Of a stretch of 12,298 bases of DNA, positions 1-6,785 are shown one piece after another. This DNA comes from Akkermansiaceae bacterium. GTDB taxonomy: Bacteria; Verrucomicrobiota; Verrucomicrobiia; Verrucomicrobiales; Akkermansiaceae. The notes beneath the pieces are model-generated. The model saw nothing but the letters and a program-made list of their open reading frames with translations, was not told the DNA's origin and ran no database searches. The stretch is from contig JALZUI010000017.1 of assembly GCA_023301545.1 (NCBI GenBank), positions 1 through 12,298 on the forward strand. Reading direction: 5' to 3'. Position 1 is the stretch's first letter. Each line of letters begins with the position of its first letter. A program made the translations under genes and the position numbers.

Positions 1-3
1 GGA

Positions 4-279
4 ATGAAACGTGCTTCGCTTTTGATTGGCGGGAGTTTAGCCTGTGCGATTGGGTTTTACTTTTTTGCGAATACGATCAGCTGGCTTAGTGGCAGTTTTT
101 ATGAAAAGAGCTGGAACGGATTCTACCAAGCGCAATGGGGGCAACACCCGACTCTCGCACAACCTACTTGGGTGTTTTTCCGTAATTCTCTAGTCGCTAA
201 TGCAAGTTTCGCGCTTGTTATGGCGGTCGCTAATTTCAAGTTAGATTTTCGCTCTCAGGTCGCCAAGATTACCGCTTGA
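4..279 (+). CDS. Small membrane protein of unknown function, possibly 5'-truncated
   Basis: I do not recognise a family. From the first ATG it encodes 91 residues. A hydrophobic segment spans about residues 5-27 and a second about residues 60-78, so two membrane passes are likely, with a tryptophan- and aromatic-rich loop between them. The reading frame is still open at the left edge (a glycine codon precedes the ATG), and no Shine-Dalgarno can be judged in the three bases shown, so the true start may lie outside the window. It ends 118 bases before pdhA, with palindromic sequence between them. The second hydrophobic segment and the basic C-terminal tail look protein-like, and no overlapping frame is more convincing. 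Confidence 0.5.
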   Translation: MKRASLLIGGSLACAIGFYFFANTISWLSGSFYEKSWNGFYQAQWGQHPTLAQPTWVFFRNSLVANASFALVMAVANFKLDFRSQVAKITA

Positions 280-299
280 AATCAAAATCTTTCATCTAG

Positions 300-313
300 A
301 GGGAAATTTCCCT
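300..313. repeat. 14-bp perfect palindrome upstream of pdhA
   Basis: AGGGAAATTTCCCT reads the same on both strands. It has no loop, so it is better explained as a dimeric protein binding site than as an RNA hairpin. It lies 85 bases before the pdhA start and just after the stop of the preceding small gene. The binding protein is unknown. Confidence 0.5.
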
Positions 314-321
314 TGCCCGAA

Positions 322-344
322 CGGAAAATAACGGGTTATTTCCG
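322..344 (+). promoter_or_regulatory. Imperfect inverted repeat in the pdhA leader
   Basis: The left arm 322-332 (CGGAAAATAAC) and right arm 335-344 (GTTATTTCCG) pair over 10 bp with one bulged A and a two-base centre. No U-run follows, so it is not a standard rho-independent terminator. Its place between the upstream stop and pdhA, next to another palindrome, suggests an operator or leader structure for the pdh genes. No convincing -35/-10 pair could be fixed here. Confidence 0.45.
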
Positions 345-397
345 AGACGTGAATCACCTGCCTTTGTTTCGACAAGGGTAATTAACAACTTTTAACC

Positions 398-1480
398 ATG
401 GCTAAATCTGTTAGACAAAAAACTAAAAAGGATTGCTCCAAAGATCCTATTAATAAAACGCTCACAGCGGAGCAAAAGATAGCGTTCTACCGTGATATGG
501 TACGCATCCGTCAATTTGAGCTTAATGCTAATGCTCAATATCTAAAAGATAATATCGGCGGGTTCCTCCACCTATACAATGGTCAGGAATCAATTGCGAT
601 CGCGTCTGCCTCACTCATGGGTGATCACGATCACATGATTACAGCGTACCGTAACCATGCTCATGGACTCTCCGTAGGGATGAACATGAATGAATGTATG
701 GCTGAGCTTTTTGGTAAGATCGATGGTTGCTCAAAAGGAAAAGGAGGCTCAATGCACTTCTTCGCCCCTGATAAGAATTACTGGGGTGGTCATGGAATCG
801 TAGGTGGTCAAACTCCTTTAGGACTCGGCCTTGCTTACGGTGTGAAATATCTTGAACAGGAAGGGTGCTGTCTCTGTTACCTCGGTGATGGTGCAATTAA
901 CCAAGGCGCTTTCCACGAATCACTTAACATGGCGGCTCTACTGGATATCCCAGTTGTATTCATTATCGAAAACAATGGCTATTCAATGGGAACCTCCCAA
1001 GAGCGTTCTAGCTCAGCTCCTGAATTCCTCGCACAACGTGCTGAGGGCTACAATATGGATTGGGATGTCGTAAACGGTGAAAACATGTATGAACTCCGTG
1101 TGGCACTGAACACGGCGATGGAACGCGCTCGTAAAGAGCACCGCCCAACTCTCCTTGAGATCGACACGTACCGTTACAACGGACACTCTGTAGCTGATGC
1201 AAATCACAAGAAGTATCGTGAAGCAGAGGAAATCGAAAATTATAAGCAAAAGCACGACCCGATCACGGTCTGGAAAGATCAGCTTCTTAAGGAAGGGGTT
1301 CTTAACGAAGACCTAGCTAAGCAGATTGATAAGGAAGCTAAGCTTGAAGCGAAAGAGTCTGTTAAGTTTGCCATTAACTCTCCCGCCCCGACTATCGAGG
1401 ACATATCCCAAGATGTTTACTGGGAAGTAGATAATAACACAGAAGCGAGCCAGTCAGGCCGTTACTTCTTCAACGACTAA
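398..1480 (+). CDS. pdhA: Pyruvate dehydrogenase E1 component, alpha subunit
   Basis: Alpha subunit of the heterotetrameric, thiamine-diphosphate-dependent E1 enzyme, which decarboxylates pyruvate and passes the acetyl group to the lipoyl arm of E2; it acts in the cytoplasm. The 360 residues match the usual family length. The ThDP/Mg2+ motif is clear: GDG at 163-165 with the closing NN at 192-193. The family signatures HLYNGQES (58-65), GGSMH (116-120) and YRYNGHS (258-264, with the active-site-loop His263) are present. The first 25 residues are a lysine-rich extension before the E1 domain. The ATG at 398 has no Shine-Dalgarno. A branched-chain 2-oxoacid E1 is the main alternative, but the similarity pattern (RSSSAPEF loop, RYNGHSVAD) and the separate pdhB fit PDH better. 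pdhB follows after 15 bases, so the two are surely co-transcribed. Confidence 0.95.
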   Translation: MAKSVRQKTKKDCSKDPINKTLTAEQKIAFYRDMVRIRQFELNANAQYLKDNIGGFLHLYNGQESIAIASASLMGDHDHMITAYRNHAHGLSVGMNMNECMAELFGKIDGCSKGKGGSMHFFAPDKNYWGGHGIVGGQTPLGLGLAYGVKYLEQEGCCLCYLGDGAINQGAFHESLNMAALLDIPVVFIIENNGYSMGTSQERSSSAPEFLAQRAEGYNMDWDVVNGENMYELRVALNTAMERARKEHRPTLLEIDTYRYNGHSVADANHKKYREAEEIENYKQKHDPITVWKDQLLKEGVLNEDLAKQIDKEAKLEAKESVKFAINSPAPTIEDISQDVYWEVDNNTEASQSGRYFFND

Positions 1481-1486
1481 TCCCAC

Positions 1487-1490
1487 AGGA
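1487..1490 (+). promoter_or_regulatory. Ribosome binding site of pdhB
   Basis: AGGA lies five bases before the pdhB ATG, inside the 15-base pdhA-pdhB spacer. It is one of only two clear Shine-Dalgarno sequences in the window, and it fixes the pdhB start. Confidence 0.6.
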
Positions 1491-1495
1491 ATACG

Positions 1496-2482
1496 ATGAA
1501 AACAAAAACAATTACCTACCGCGAAGCGCTCCGTGAAGCCATGGACGAAGAACTTACCAGAGATGATAATGTAGTCATCTTTGGGGAAGAAGTCGCGCAG
1601 TACAATGGTGCTTACAAGGTTACCGAAGGTCTGTGGAGCAAATGGGGAGACAAGCGTATCTTTGATACTCCTATTTCAGAAGCAGCTTTTATTGGAATGG
1701 GCGTAGGAGCTTCGATGCTCGGCGTTAGACCTGTGATGGAACTCATGTTCTGGTCTTTCCACTCCGTAGCCTTTGACCAACTGGTCAACAATGCGGCCAA
1801 TGTGCGTTATATGTCAGGTGGCCAGTGTAACTGTCCGATCGTAGTTCGTGGCCCCGCTAATGGTGGTACGAATGTTGGAGCAACACACTCACACGTTCCA
1901 GAAGCGATTTTCGCGAGCATGCCAGGGCTTAAGGTTGTTTCTCCTGCTACTCCAGAAGACGCTAAGGGACTTATGAAAACCGCAATCCGTGATAATGATC
2001 CAGTTTATGTTATGGAATCGACGGTTCTTTATGGAATGAGCGGCGAAGTACCAGAGAGTCCTGATTTCACGATTCCACTTGGAAAAGCGAAAGTTGAGCG
2101 TGAAGGCTCAGACATTACTCTCATAGCTCATGGTGGCTCAGTTGTTCCAGCTCTTAAAGCGGCAGAAGAGCTAGCGGAGAAGCATAATATCAATGCGGAA
2201 GTAGTGAACCTTCGCTCAATCCGTCCACTTGATCAGGATACAATTATCGAATCGGTCAAAAAGACGAATCGCGCTGTGATTGTCGATGAGTCTAAGCCAT
2301 TCTGTGGAGTCTCAGCTCAGCTTATTACGCTGATCCAAGAATACGCTTTTGATTACCTAGACGCGCCAGTTGGCCGAGTCTGTACGATTGATGCTCCAGC
2401 TATCTATTCACCACACATAGAAGCGGAACAATTACCTAATCAGAAGCGAATTGTAGAAAAAGTCCTAAAAGTTGCTAAATAA
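1496..2482 (+). CDS. pdhB: Pyruvate dehydrogenase E1 component, beta subunit
   Basis: Beta subunit partner of PdhA; together they form the alpha2beta2 E1, with the cofactor held at the subunit interface. Its 328 residues are the normal length for a beta subunit without a fused lipoyl domain. The N-terminal pyrimidine-binding (Transket_pyr) domain covers about 4-180. It shows FGEEVA (29-34), DTPISE with the cofactor-activating Glu62, and the conserved His131 in ATHSH. The C-terminal transketolase domain (about 195-320) contains VNLRSIRPLD and VDESKPFCG. ATHSH replaces the more usual QHSQ around the histidine, a mild variation. No E2 or E3 gene follows, so the rest of the complex must be encoded elsewhere. 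Confidence 0.95.
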   Translation: MKTKTITYREALREAMDEELTRDDNVVIFGEEVAQYNGAYKVTEGLWSKWGDKRIFDTPISEAAFIGMGVGASMLGVRPVMELMFWSFHSVAFDQLVNNAANVRYMSGGQCNCPIVVRGPANGGTNVGATHSHVPEAIFASMPGLKVVSPATPEDAKGLMKTAIRDNDPVYVMESTVLYGMSGEVPESPDFTIPLGKAKVEREGSDITLIAHGGSVVPALKAAEELAEKHNINAEVVNLRSIRPLDQDTIIESVKKTNRAVIVDESKPFCGVSAQLITLIQEYAFDYLDAPVGRVCTIDAPAIYSPHIEAEQLPNQKRIVEKVLKVAK

Positions 2483-2555
2483 TTAAATAATTCAATCATC
2501 TTAGGAAGGGGAGGAGAGCTTTTTTCCCTTTTCTAGTTAAAAGATGTTGATTTCT

Positions 2556-2561
2556 TATAAA
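2556..2561 (+). promoter_or_regulatory. Possible -10 element for the cysteine-rich lipoprotein gene
   Basis: TATAAA lies 23 bases before the ATG at 2585 in an AT-rich spacer of about 100 bases after pdhB. A start site near 2568 would leave a leader of about 17 bases. The expected -35 position has no good match, so this is a weak call. Confidence 0.25.
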
Positions 2562-2584
2562 ATCTACTGTTTTACTTTTCTTAT

Positions 2585-2857
2585 ATGAAAAACGCACTCA
2601 AATTTTTAGTTCTTTCCCTCGCTACCTTGTCCTTCGTGTCGTGCTGTAAAACTGCTGCCTGCAATAATGTAGAGACCCTCACAGAAGGAGTAGTTAGTAC
2701 AGGTGATTGTCCTAAGTGTACACAACGCTACAAAGCGAAGGCTGCATGTTGTGGTACGATTTCTGAGAGCGTTCTTGAGCGTGCTACTACTCAAGGCTGG
2801 GACGGTAATCCATTCATTGGTTTAGTTCCTACCATGAAGCCTCTAGTATCAGAGTAA
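2585..2857 (+). CDS. Small cysteine-rich lipoprotein, function unknown
   Basis: A 90-residue protein with a basic N-terminus, a hydrophobic stretch (5-18) and a lipobox-like FVSC ending at Cys20. It is therefore likely exported and lipidated, although Phe at -3 is not ideal for a lipobox. The body is short and rich in cysteine: Cys21, Cys26, a CPKC pair at 42-45 and a CC pair at 55-56, seven in all counting Cys20. That pattern suggests metal binding or disulfides, but no named family is recognised. There is no Shine-Dalgarno. It has its own AT-rich upstream spacer and is closed by a strong terminator, so it can be a separate transcription unit or the last gene read from pdhAB. Confidence 0.7.
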   Translation: MKNALKFLVLSLATLSFVSCCKTAACNNVETLTEGVVSTGDCPKCTQRYKAKAACCGTISESVLERATTQGWDGNPFIGLVPTMKPLVSE

Positions 2858-2880
2858 GCTTGATAAATTAATAATTTTCT

Positions 2881-2915
2881 AAAAAAAGGAGCGACGAAAG
2901 TCGCTCCTTTTTTTT
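2881..2915 (+). terminator. Rho-independent terminator after the cysteine-rich lipoprotein gene
   Basis: An 8-bp GC-rich stem (GGAGCGAC 2888-2895 with GTCGCTCC 2900-2907) closes on a GAAA tetraloop and is followed by eight T (2908-2915). Seven A precede the stem and extend the pairing. The A-run would also make it work on the opposite strand. It separates the pdh/lipoprotein unit from the sulfatase. Confidence 0.95.
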
Positions 2916-3011
2916 GAGAAGAATTTCTGAAATAATGTCGGTGAATTAGCGTACTGAGGTTACCTAGTGTCGTCCCTACGGTTCACGACTTTACGGTTTA
3001 ATCTAATTGCC

Positions 3012-4412
3012 ATGAAATCTTTACTCGCCTTAATCCTTACCTCGCTCAGTGCGTTGGCTGTAGATCAGCCTAATGTTATTTATATCAACGTCGATGACCT
3101 AGGCTGGGCTGACGTGGCCTATCAAGGGAGTAGTTACTATGAGACCCCTAATATTGATGCCCTAGCTCAGCAAGGTATCGTGTTTAGTAATGGGTATGCC
3201 TCCGCTGCCAATTGTGCCCCGAGCCGAGCTTGTGCTCTATCTGGAGAAGCGAGCCCACGTCATGGAGTCTATACTGTAAATAGCTCTGAACGCGGTCACT
3301 CACATACTCGTAAGATCGTTCCCACTAAGAATACTCTACACCTATCAGGTGAGAGCATCACACTAGGGCATGCGATGAAAAAGGCTGGTTACCTCACTGC
3401 GACAATGGGGAAATGGCACGTCACTAAGGATCCTTTAAAAAACGGTTTTGATATTAATGTAGGAGGAACAGAAGCGGGTGGTCCCTACGAAGGGGGGTAC
3501 CATAGTCCTTATAAATACCCTAATCTGGAAGTGAAAGAAGAGGGGACTTACCTCACCGATCATCTAACTTCTAAAGCGATCGAATTTATCACCGAGAATA
3601 AAACCAAGGCGTTCTTCCTCTACCTGCCATACTTCACCGTACACTCACCGATTCAGGGGCCAAAAGAGAAGGTCGATTACTTTACGAACAAGGAATCAAC
3701 AAGTGCTCAAAATAACCCTGAGTACGCAGCGATGATCTCTAGCTTAGATGACAATATTGGCAGGCTGATGGAAACATTAGATCAGCTCGATCTTACGACT
3801 AATACAGTAATCATCTTCACCTCAGATAATGGAGGCTTTTATAAAGTCTCTAAGCAAGCACCTCTACGGGCAGGTAAAGGGTCGTATTACGAAGGGGGTA
3901 TCCGTGTACCCTTCATCATTCGTTGGCCAGCTAAGGTGCAGCCTAGTACGAATGACACCCCTGTTACCAATCTCGATTTCTTCCCGACCTTGCTCGACAT
4001 GACAAACACAAAGCTTGAAGGAAAAGTGCTCGATGGGCATAGTCTTCTGCCTCTTCTGACGGGCGGGAGCTTGCCAGCGCGCTCACTATACTGGCACTTT
4101 CCTATTTACCTACAAGCAGGCAACGCCGATACCCAAGACCCTCTTTTCCGTACTAGACCAGGCTCCGCGATTAGGCGCGGTGATTGGAAACTGATCCAAT
4201 ACTTTGAGGAGAATGACATCGAGCTCTATAATCTGAAAGCAGACCTTAGCGAGCGCACGAACCTAGCGGAGGGTAAGCCTGAGGTCGTCAAAGAGCTATT
4301 AAATGACCTCGTCGAATGGCGCACAAATCTTAATGCCCCTATTCCTCAAAAACTTAATCAAGATTTTGGCAAAGCCCCTAAGGGTCGAACCAAAAAGAAA
4401 ATCGCCAGATAG
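3012..4412 (+). CDS. Secreted sulfatase (formylglycine-dependent, type I)
   Basis: Hydrolyses sulfate esters, probably of polysaccharides or glycoproteins, in the periplasm or outside the cell. From the ATG at 3012 it has 466 residues and opens with a clean signal peptide (MKSLLALILTSLSALA). A GTG at 2967 in the same frame would add 15 residues ahead of the signal and is less likely. Numbered from 3012, metal-binding Asp28-Asp29 lie in NVDDLGWAD. The CAPSR motif at 68-72 provides the cysteine that becomes formylglycine. GKWH is at 133-136, His211 is in VHSP, Asp272-Asn273 are in SDNGG, and Lys289 is in AGKGS. All expected catalytic positions are present. The C-terminal subdomain (about 385-430) has the usual RxGDWKLI and LYNLKADLSE blocks, then a lysine/arginine-rich tail. 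Substrate cannot be read from sequence. A formylglycine-generating enzyme is needed but is not in the window. Confidence 0.93.
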   Translation: MKSLLALILTSLSALAVDQPNVIYINVDDLGWADVAYQGSSYYETPNIDALAQQGIVFSNGYASAANCAPSRACALSGEASPRHGVYTVNSSERGHSHTRKIVPTKNTLHLSGESITLGHAMKKAGYLTATMGKWHVTKDPLKNGFDINVGGTEAGGPYEGGYHSPYKYPNLEVKEEGTYLTDHLTSKAIEFITENKTKAFFLYLPYFTVHSPIQGPKEKVDYFTNKESTSAQNNPEYAAMISSLDDNIGRLMETLDQLDLTTNTVIIFTSDNGGFYKVSKQAPLRAGKGSYYEGGIRVPFIIRWPAKVQPSTNDTPVTNLDFFPTLLDMTNTKLEGKVLDGHSLLPLLTGGSLPARSLYWHFPIYLQAGNADTQDPLFRTRPGSAIRRGDWKLIQYFEENDIELYNLKADLSERTNLAEGKPEVVKELLNDLVEWRTNLNAPIPQKLNQDFGKAPKGRTKKKIAR

Positions 4413-4549
4413 GGATGGCTCTTTTTTCGACGATCTAGGTTTCGGGCTATGAAACGACTGAAGGGTAGTTGTTAGAGTCAATGTTATCGATTATCTAATC
4501 TTCACCGATGATCGAAGCCTAATTTCCAACTTGTGTTAATAGCCAGCAT

Positions 4550-4577
4550 TTGTACGATAAGACTTATCAAATATGAT
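4550..4577 (+). promoter_or_regulatory. Candidate promoter upstream of the first AT-rich-region gene
   Basis: TTGTAC (4550-4555) and TATGAT (4572-4577) are 16 bases apart. The -10 matches the consensus in five of six positions; the -35 only in three. Transcription would start near 4584, inside the inverted repeat described next. The rest of the 244-base spacer 4413-4656 shows no gene and no clear terminator for the sulfatase. Confidence 0.35.
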
Positions 4578-4634
4578 CAACCCTCTGAAAGCAGCGACTA
4601 AGCGAAGTGCGAATATAAGCACACGAGGGTGATT
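4575..4634 (+). repeat. Imperfect inverted repeat with an inner hairpin
   Basis: ACCCTC (4580-4585) pairs with GAGGGT (4625-4630). The pairing continues outward past one bulged A to 4575/4634, including one G-U pair. Inside, GTGC (4607-4610) pairs with GCAC (4619-4622) around an eight-base loop. It sits 22 bases before the next gene, at the left border of the AT-rich stretch. It may be a leader structure or a remnant of a mobile element end. Confidence 0.35.
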
Positions 4635-4656
4635 CATTACTATTATCATTAAAATT

Positions 4657-5241
4657 ATGTACCGAATTGTAATATGCACTCTACTTTCTCTGGCGTTACT
4701 GGGGAAATCTCAGACAGCCGATCTTACCATTAATGACATTACGCATTTGTTGGGGTGGAAAGTTAACAAAGGAATTATTAAGAAGGAGGTCTATAACAAT
4801 ATAAGCTCGTTAGAGTTGATACTCATCAATAAGGATGGAGAAGAAAAATCATTGGGAGACTTTAAAGACCTTTTACGGGGCGATTTTCACTTCAGAGAAG
4901 ACGACGAAGATGAGCACCTAGAAATTTTAATCAAAATTGATGAAGACAAAAAAATCACTAAGTATCTAATATCGATTGCTGATGGCTTCGCGCGTCAAAG
5001 TGTTAATCGTAAAATAGAGCATGTATCTGAGCCTCTAGTTTACGCAGTTTATAACTTTAAAGGGAAAGGCCTAGATGAAAATAAAGTAAACAGTATCAGA
5101 GATAGTAGTGTTATGGTTGGAGATAACGAAATCGCCAGTTGGGGCTACTCTATGGATGAAGAGGATAAGAGTTCGCTTATATTAAGGGTTACTTTAAAAC
5201 CAGAAACTAAGCAAAATCCTAATACTAGCACGGGTGGTTGA
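4657..5241 (+). CDS. Secreted protein of unknown function (194 aa)
   Basis: No family recognised. The N-terminus (basic residue, hydrophobic 4-15, likely cleavage near GKSQTA about residue 21) is a plausible Sec signal peptide. The mature part alternates charged and hydrophobic residues as in a beta-rich fold. It has a strongly acidic patch at 81-89 (EDDEDEHLE) and a flexible Asn/Thr/Ser/Gly tail after 185. There is no cysteine in the mature part and no visible catalytic motif. It is AT-rich (one 60-base line counted by hand is 23% GC). No Shine-Dalgarno precedes the ATG. The next gene starts 17 bases after its stop and also has a signal peptide, so the two are probably co-transcribed. Confidence 0.72.
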   Translation: MYRIVICTLLSLALLGKSQTADLTINDITHLLGWKVNKGIIKKEVYNNISSLELILINKDGEEKSLGDFKDLLRGDFHFREDDEDEHLEILIKIDEDKKITKYLISIADGFARQSVNRKIEHVSEPLVYAVYNFKGKGLDENKVNSIRDSSVMVGDNEIASWGYSMDEEDKSSLILRVTLKPETKQNPNTSTGG

Positions 5242-5258
5242 TCGAATTCTGTTAGCCT

Positions 5259-5708
5259 ATGAAAATACCATCACTAGTATACCTTTTGTTCATGTTAGCG
5301 CTTCCAGTAATTTCGAAGGCTAGCCCAATTTTAGGTTCGAGAACGGTCACACCAGCAGATGCTCAAGCAAAAGGTATTCGTTTGTCTTTTCACGAATACA
5401 AAGATGGAAGGATTTACACACAGCTTCATGTTGCCCCAGAGAAGGTGAAGCCGGAGATTAAGGCGGTCGGTTTTGCTAAGTTGATGAGTGCTTCATATCT
5501 AGATGAGAAAAAGGCTAAGCTAATTGCGGAACTCGGCGAGAAGCTTGAGAAAGACAGTAAGGGTAATTTAGCTGCAAGAGTGATTCTACATAAGGACACG
5601 CTAGCCAACGTGAAGGTTTGGATAGAGTTTGGGCACGGCGATGGATACATCCACTTTGACATTCACTCGTTCATTAACGAATGGCGCAAGAATCAGGTTA
5701 AAGACTAA
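5259..5708 (+). CDS. Secreted protein of unknown function (149 aa)
   Basis: No family recognised. A signal peptide covers about residues 1-21 (hydrophobic 6-18, cleavage near SKA). The mature part has a beta-like opening (RLSFHEYKDGRIYTQLHV), a lysine/glutamate-rich helix about 81-102, and a C-terminal aromatic and histidine-rich segment (GHGDGYIHFDIHSF, 125-138). The histidine/aspartate cluster could bind a metal, but that is only a possibility. It follows the previous secreted gene after 17 bases and is likely read from the same promoter. There is no Shine-Dalgarno. Confidence 0.72.
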   Translation: MKIPSLVYLLFMLALPVISKASPILGSRTVTPADAQAKGIRLSFHEYKDGRIYTQLHVAPEKVKPEIKAVGFAKLMSASYLDEKKAKLIAELGEKLEKDSKGNLAARVILHKDTLANVKVWIEFGHGDGYIHFDIHSFINEWRKNQVKD

Positions 5709-5827
5709 CAAGGCAGCGCACACCAATCCGCTATACGTTACATAGTTTAATTTCATGATTACTTTAACCCTTAACCCCTTCGTCAACATTAACTCCCTGT
5801 AGTGGGTGGCTTTTGACGTTATATTAA

Positions 5828-6502
5828 ATGGCATTCGAGGAAGAAATTGAATATTTTAGTAAGAAGTTAGAAGATGCAGCAACCTCTCTAGAGCAAAAAA
5901 CATCGGAAGATGTTCAATTAGAAAGCGAACTTGAAGAGCTTCTTCTAAATCAAATTGTAAAATACCTTCATGAGGAAACAGAAATAATACCTCAAGAAAC
6001 CTTGAATACCGAAAACGGGAAATTTAGACCCGATTTCATTCTGAAAAGAGGTGATCTTCGGGTTGTTCTTGAAGCGAATGGCAAAAACTATCATGATGAT
6101 TTTACCGATAGCTTAAGAGGGGCTTTAATACTATTACACACCGATATTAGTTCAATTTTTTACTTAAGAGGTTATGATATCCATTACGATTTTCATAGTG
6201 TCGTATTCGCAGTATCAGAATACGTTCCTGAAATATTCTCGGAAAGAGGGCTATTGAATTTACAGGGAGCTACCGAAGTTGATCAAAAGAGAGGAGAAAT
6301 AAAGGTTGATAATTTTTCTATGATCCAAACAGGAATAAGAGAATGGGATGAAACTAGAAATGAATTCGAAATGATTGCTTACAAAATGGTCTTTCTTGTA
6401 AAAGGATTAAAAAAAGGTGAGCGATTAAAAGAATTCGAGAGAATTGCATTAGAAGCCCCAGGAGCCAATATCGCCACAATAAAAGAGATTTACAGCACAT
6501 AG
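5828..6502 (+). CDS. Putative PD-(D/E)XK nuclease-like protein (DUF559/Vsr-like core)
   Basis: A 224-residue protein with no signal peptide, so probably cytoplasmic. The N-terminal 50 residues are rich in Glu and Lys and look helical. The core 60-130 follows the order seen in DUF559/Vsr-like endonuclease folds: FRPDF with Asp69, then a strand and VVLEANGKNYH (79-89) with Glu82 and Lys86. After it come an Asp/Arg pair (Asp94, Arg97) and a strand ending YLRGYDI. Asp69 plus Glu82-X3-Lys86 could be the metal and catalytic residues, although the spacing departs from strict (D/E)XK. The C-terminal 90 residues are unassigned. It is very AT-rich: three 60-base lines counted by hand give 28-38% GC, against 57% for two lines of the protease genes downstream. 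No methylase, toxin or antitoxin lies beside it, so its role (repair, restriction, other defence) is open. Confidence 0.7.
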   Translation: MAFEEEIEYFSKKLEDAATSLEQKTSEDVQLESELEELLLNQIVKYLHEETEIIPQETLNTENGKFRPDFILKRGDLRVVLEANGKNYHDDFTDSLRGALILLHTDISSIFYLRGYDIHYDFHSVVFAVSEYVPEIFSERGLLNLQGATEVDQKRGEIKVDNFSMIQTGIREWDETRNEFEMIAYKMVFLVKGLKKGERLKEFERIALEAPGANIATIKEIYST

Positions 6503-6729
6503 GATAGGTAACAATAGAAGACTGGACAAAAACTACAGAGTTAGAGTTTTTTTTGGGTGAGTCTAACCCTGCGGAAGTGTAGTATGTTCAACAAGATAGG
6601 GCTTCCTATTCGATATCCGATCCAGAGTCTCGTTGAATAATATAACTTAAAATCAATACAGAATGAAATCTGATCAAAGCCTAGCCCTCAGAGTTGAATA
6701 TTTGAGTAGTATCAAGTTCTATATGAGTG

Positions 6730-6757
6730 TTGACACAATTTTGCACAGAATTACCCT
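6730..6757 (+). promoter_or_regulatory. Candidate promoter of the protease operon
   Basis: A perfect TTGACA (6730-6735) is followed 16 bases later by a weak TACCCT (6752-6757). A start near 6764 would leave a leader of about 22 bases carrying the ribosome binding site. The strong -35 with a poor -10 could mean activator dependence, but that is inference. The rest of the 283-base spacer 6503-6785 holds no gene that I can support, only short hairpins and an eight-T run. Confidence 0.4.
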
Positions 6758-6772
6758 AGGATGACGCTCGTT

Positions 6773-6776
6773 AGGA
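6773..6776 (+). promoter_or_regulatory. Ribosome binding site of the Deg9-like protease gene
   Basis: AGGA lies nine bases before the ATG at 6786. It is the only other clear Shine-Dalgarno besides that of pdhB, and supports this start. Confidence 0.5.
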
Positions 6777-6785
6777 ACAGATTAC

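Noticed and set aside
2503..2538. Possible terminator after pdhB (purine run, then TTTTTTCCCTTTTC)
   Set aside because: The stem needs several G-U pairs and the T-run is broken by CCC. It is far weaker than the terminator at 2881-2915.
2967..3011. GTG start for the sulfatase
   Set aside because: It would put 15 polar residues ahead of a complete signal peptide, whereas the ATG at 3012 gives a standard one.
4575..4634. Integron attC site
   Set aside because: The outer arms do not match the RYYYAAC / GTTRRRY core sequences, and there is no integrase or cassette array.
5601..5834. Minus-strand frame of 77 codons covering the spacer 5709-5827
   Set aside because: It overlaps the 3' end of the secreted-protein gene and the start of the nuclease-like gene, has no ribosome binding site and no recognisable domain. 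It is probably a chance frame.
6540..6569. Hairpins around an eight-T run (GTTAGA/TCTAAC and GGGT/ACCC) after the nuclease-like gene
   Set aside because: The T-run lies inside or before the stems on the + strand, and the minus strand would give A, so neither orientation makes a terminator.
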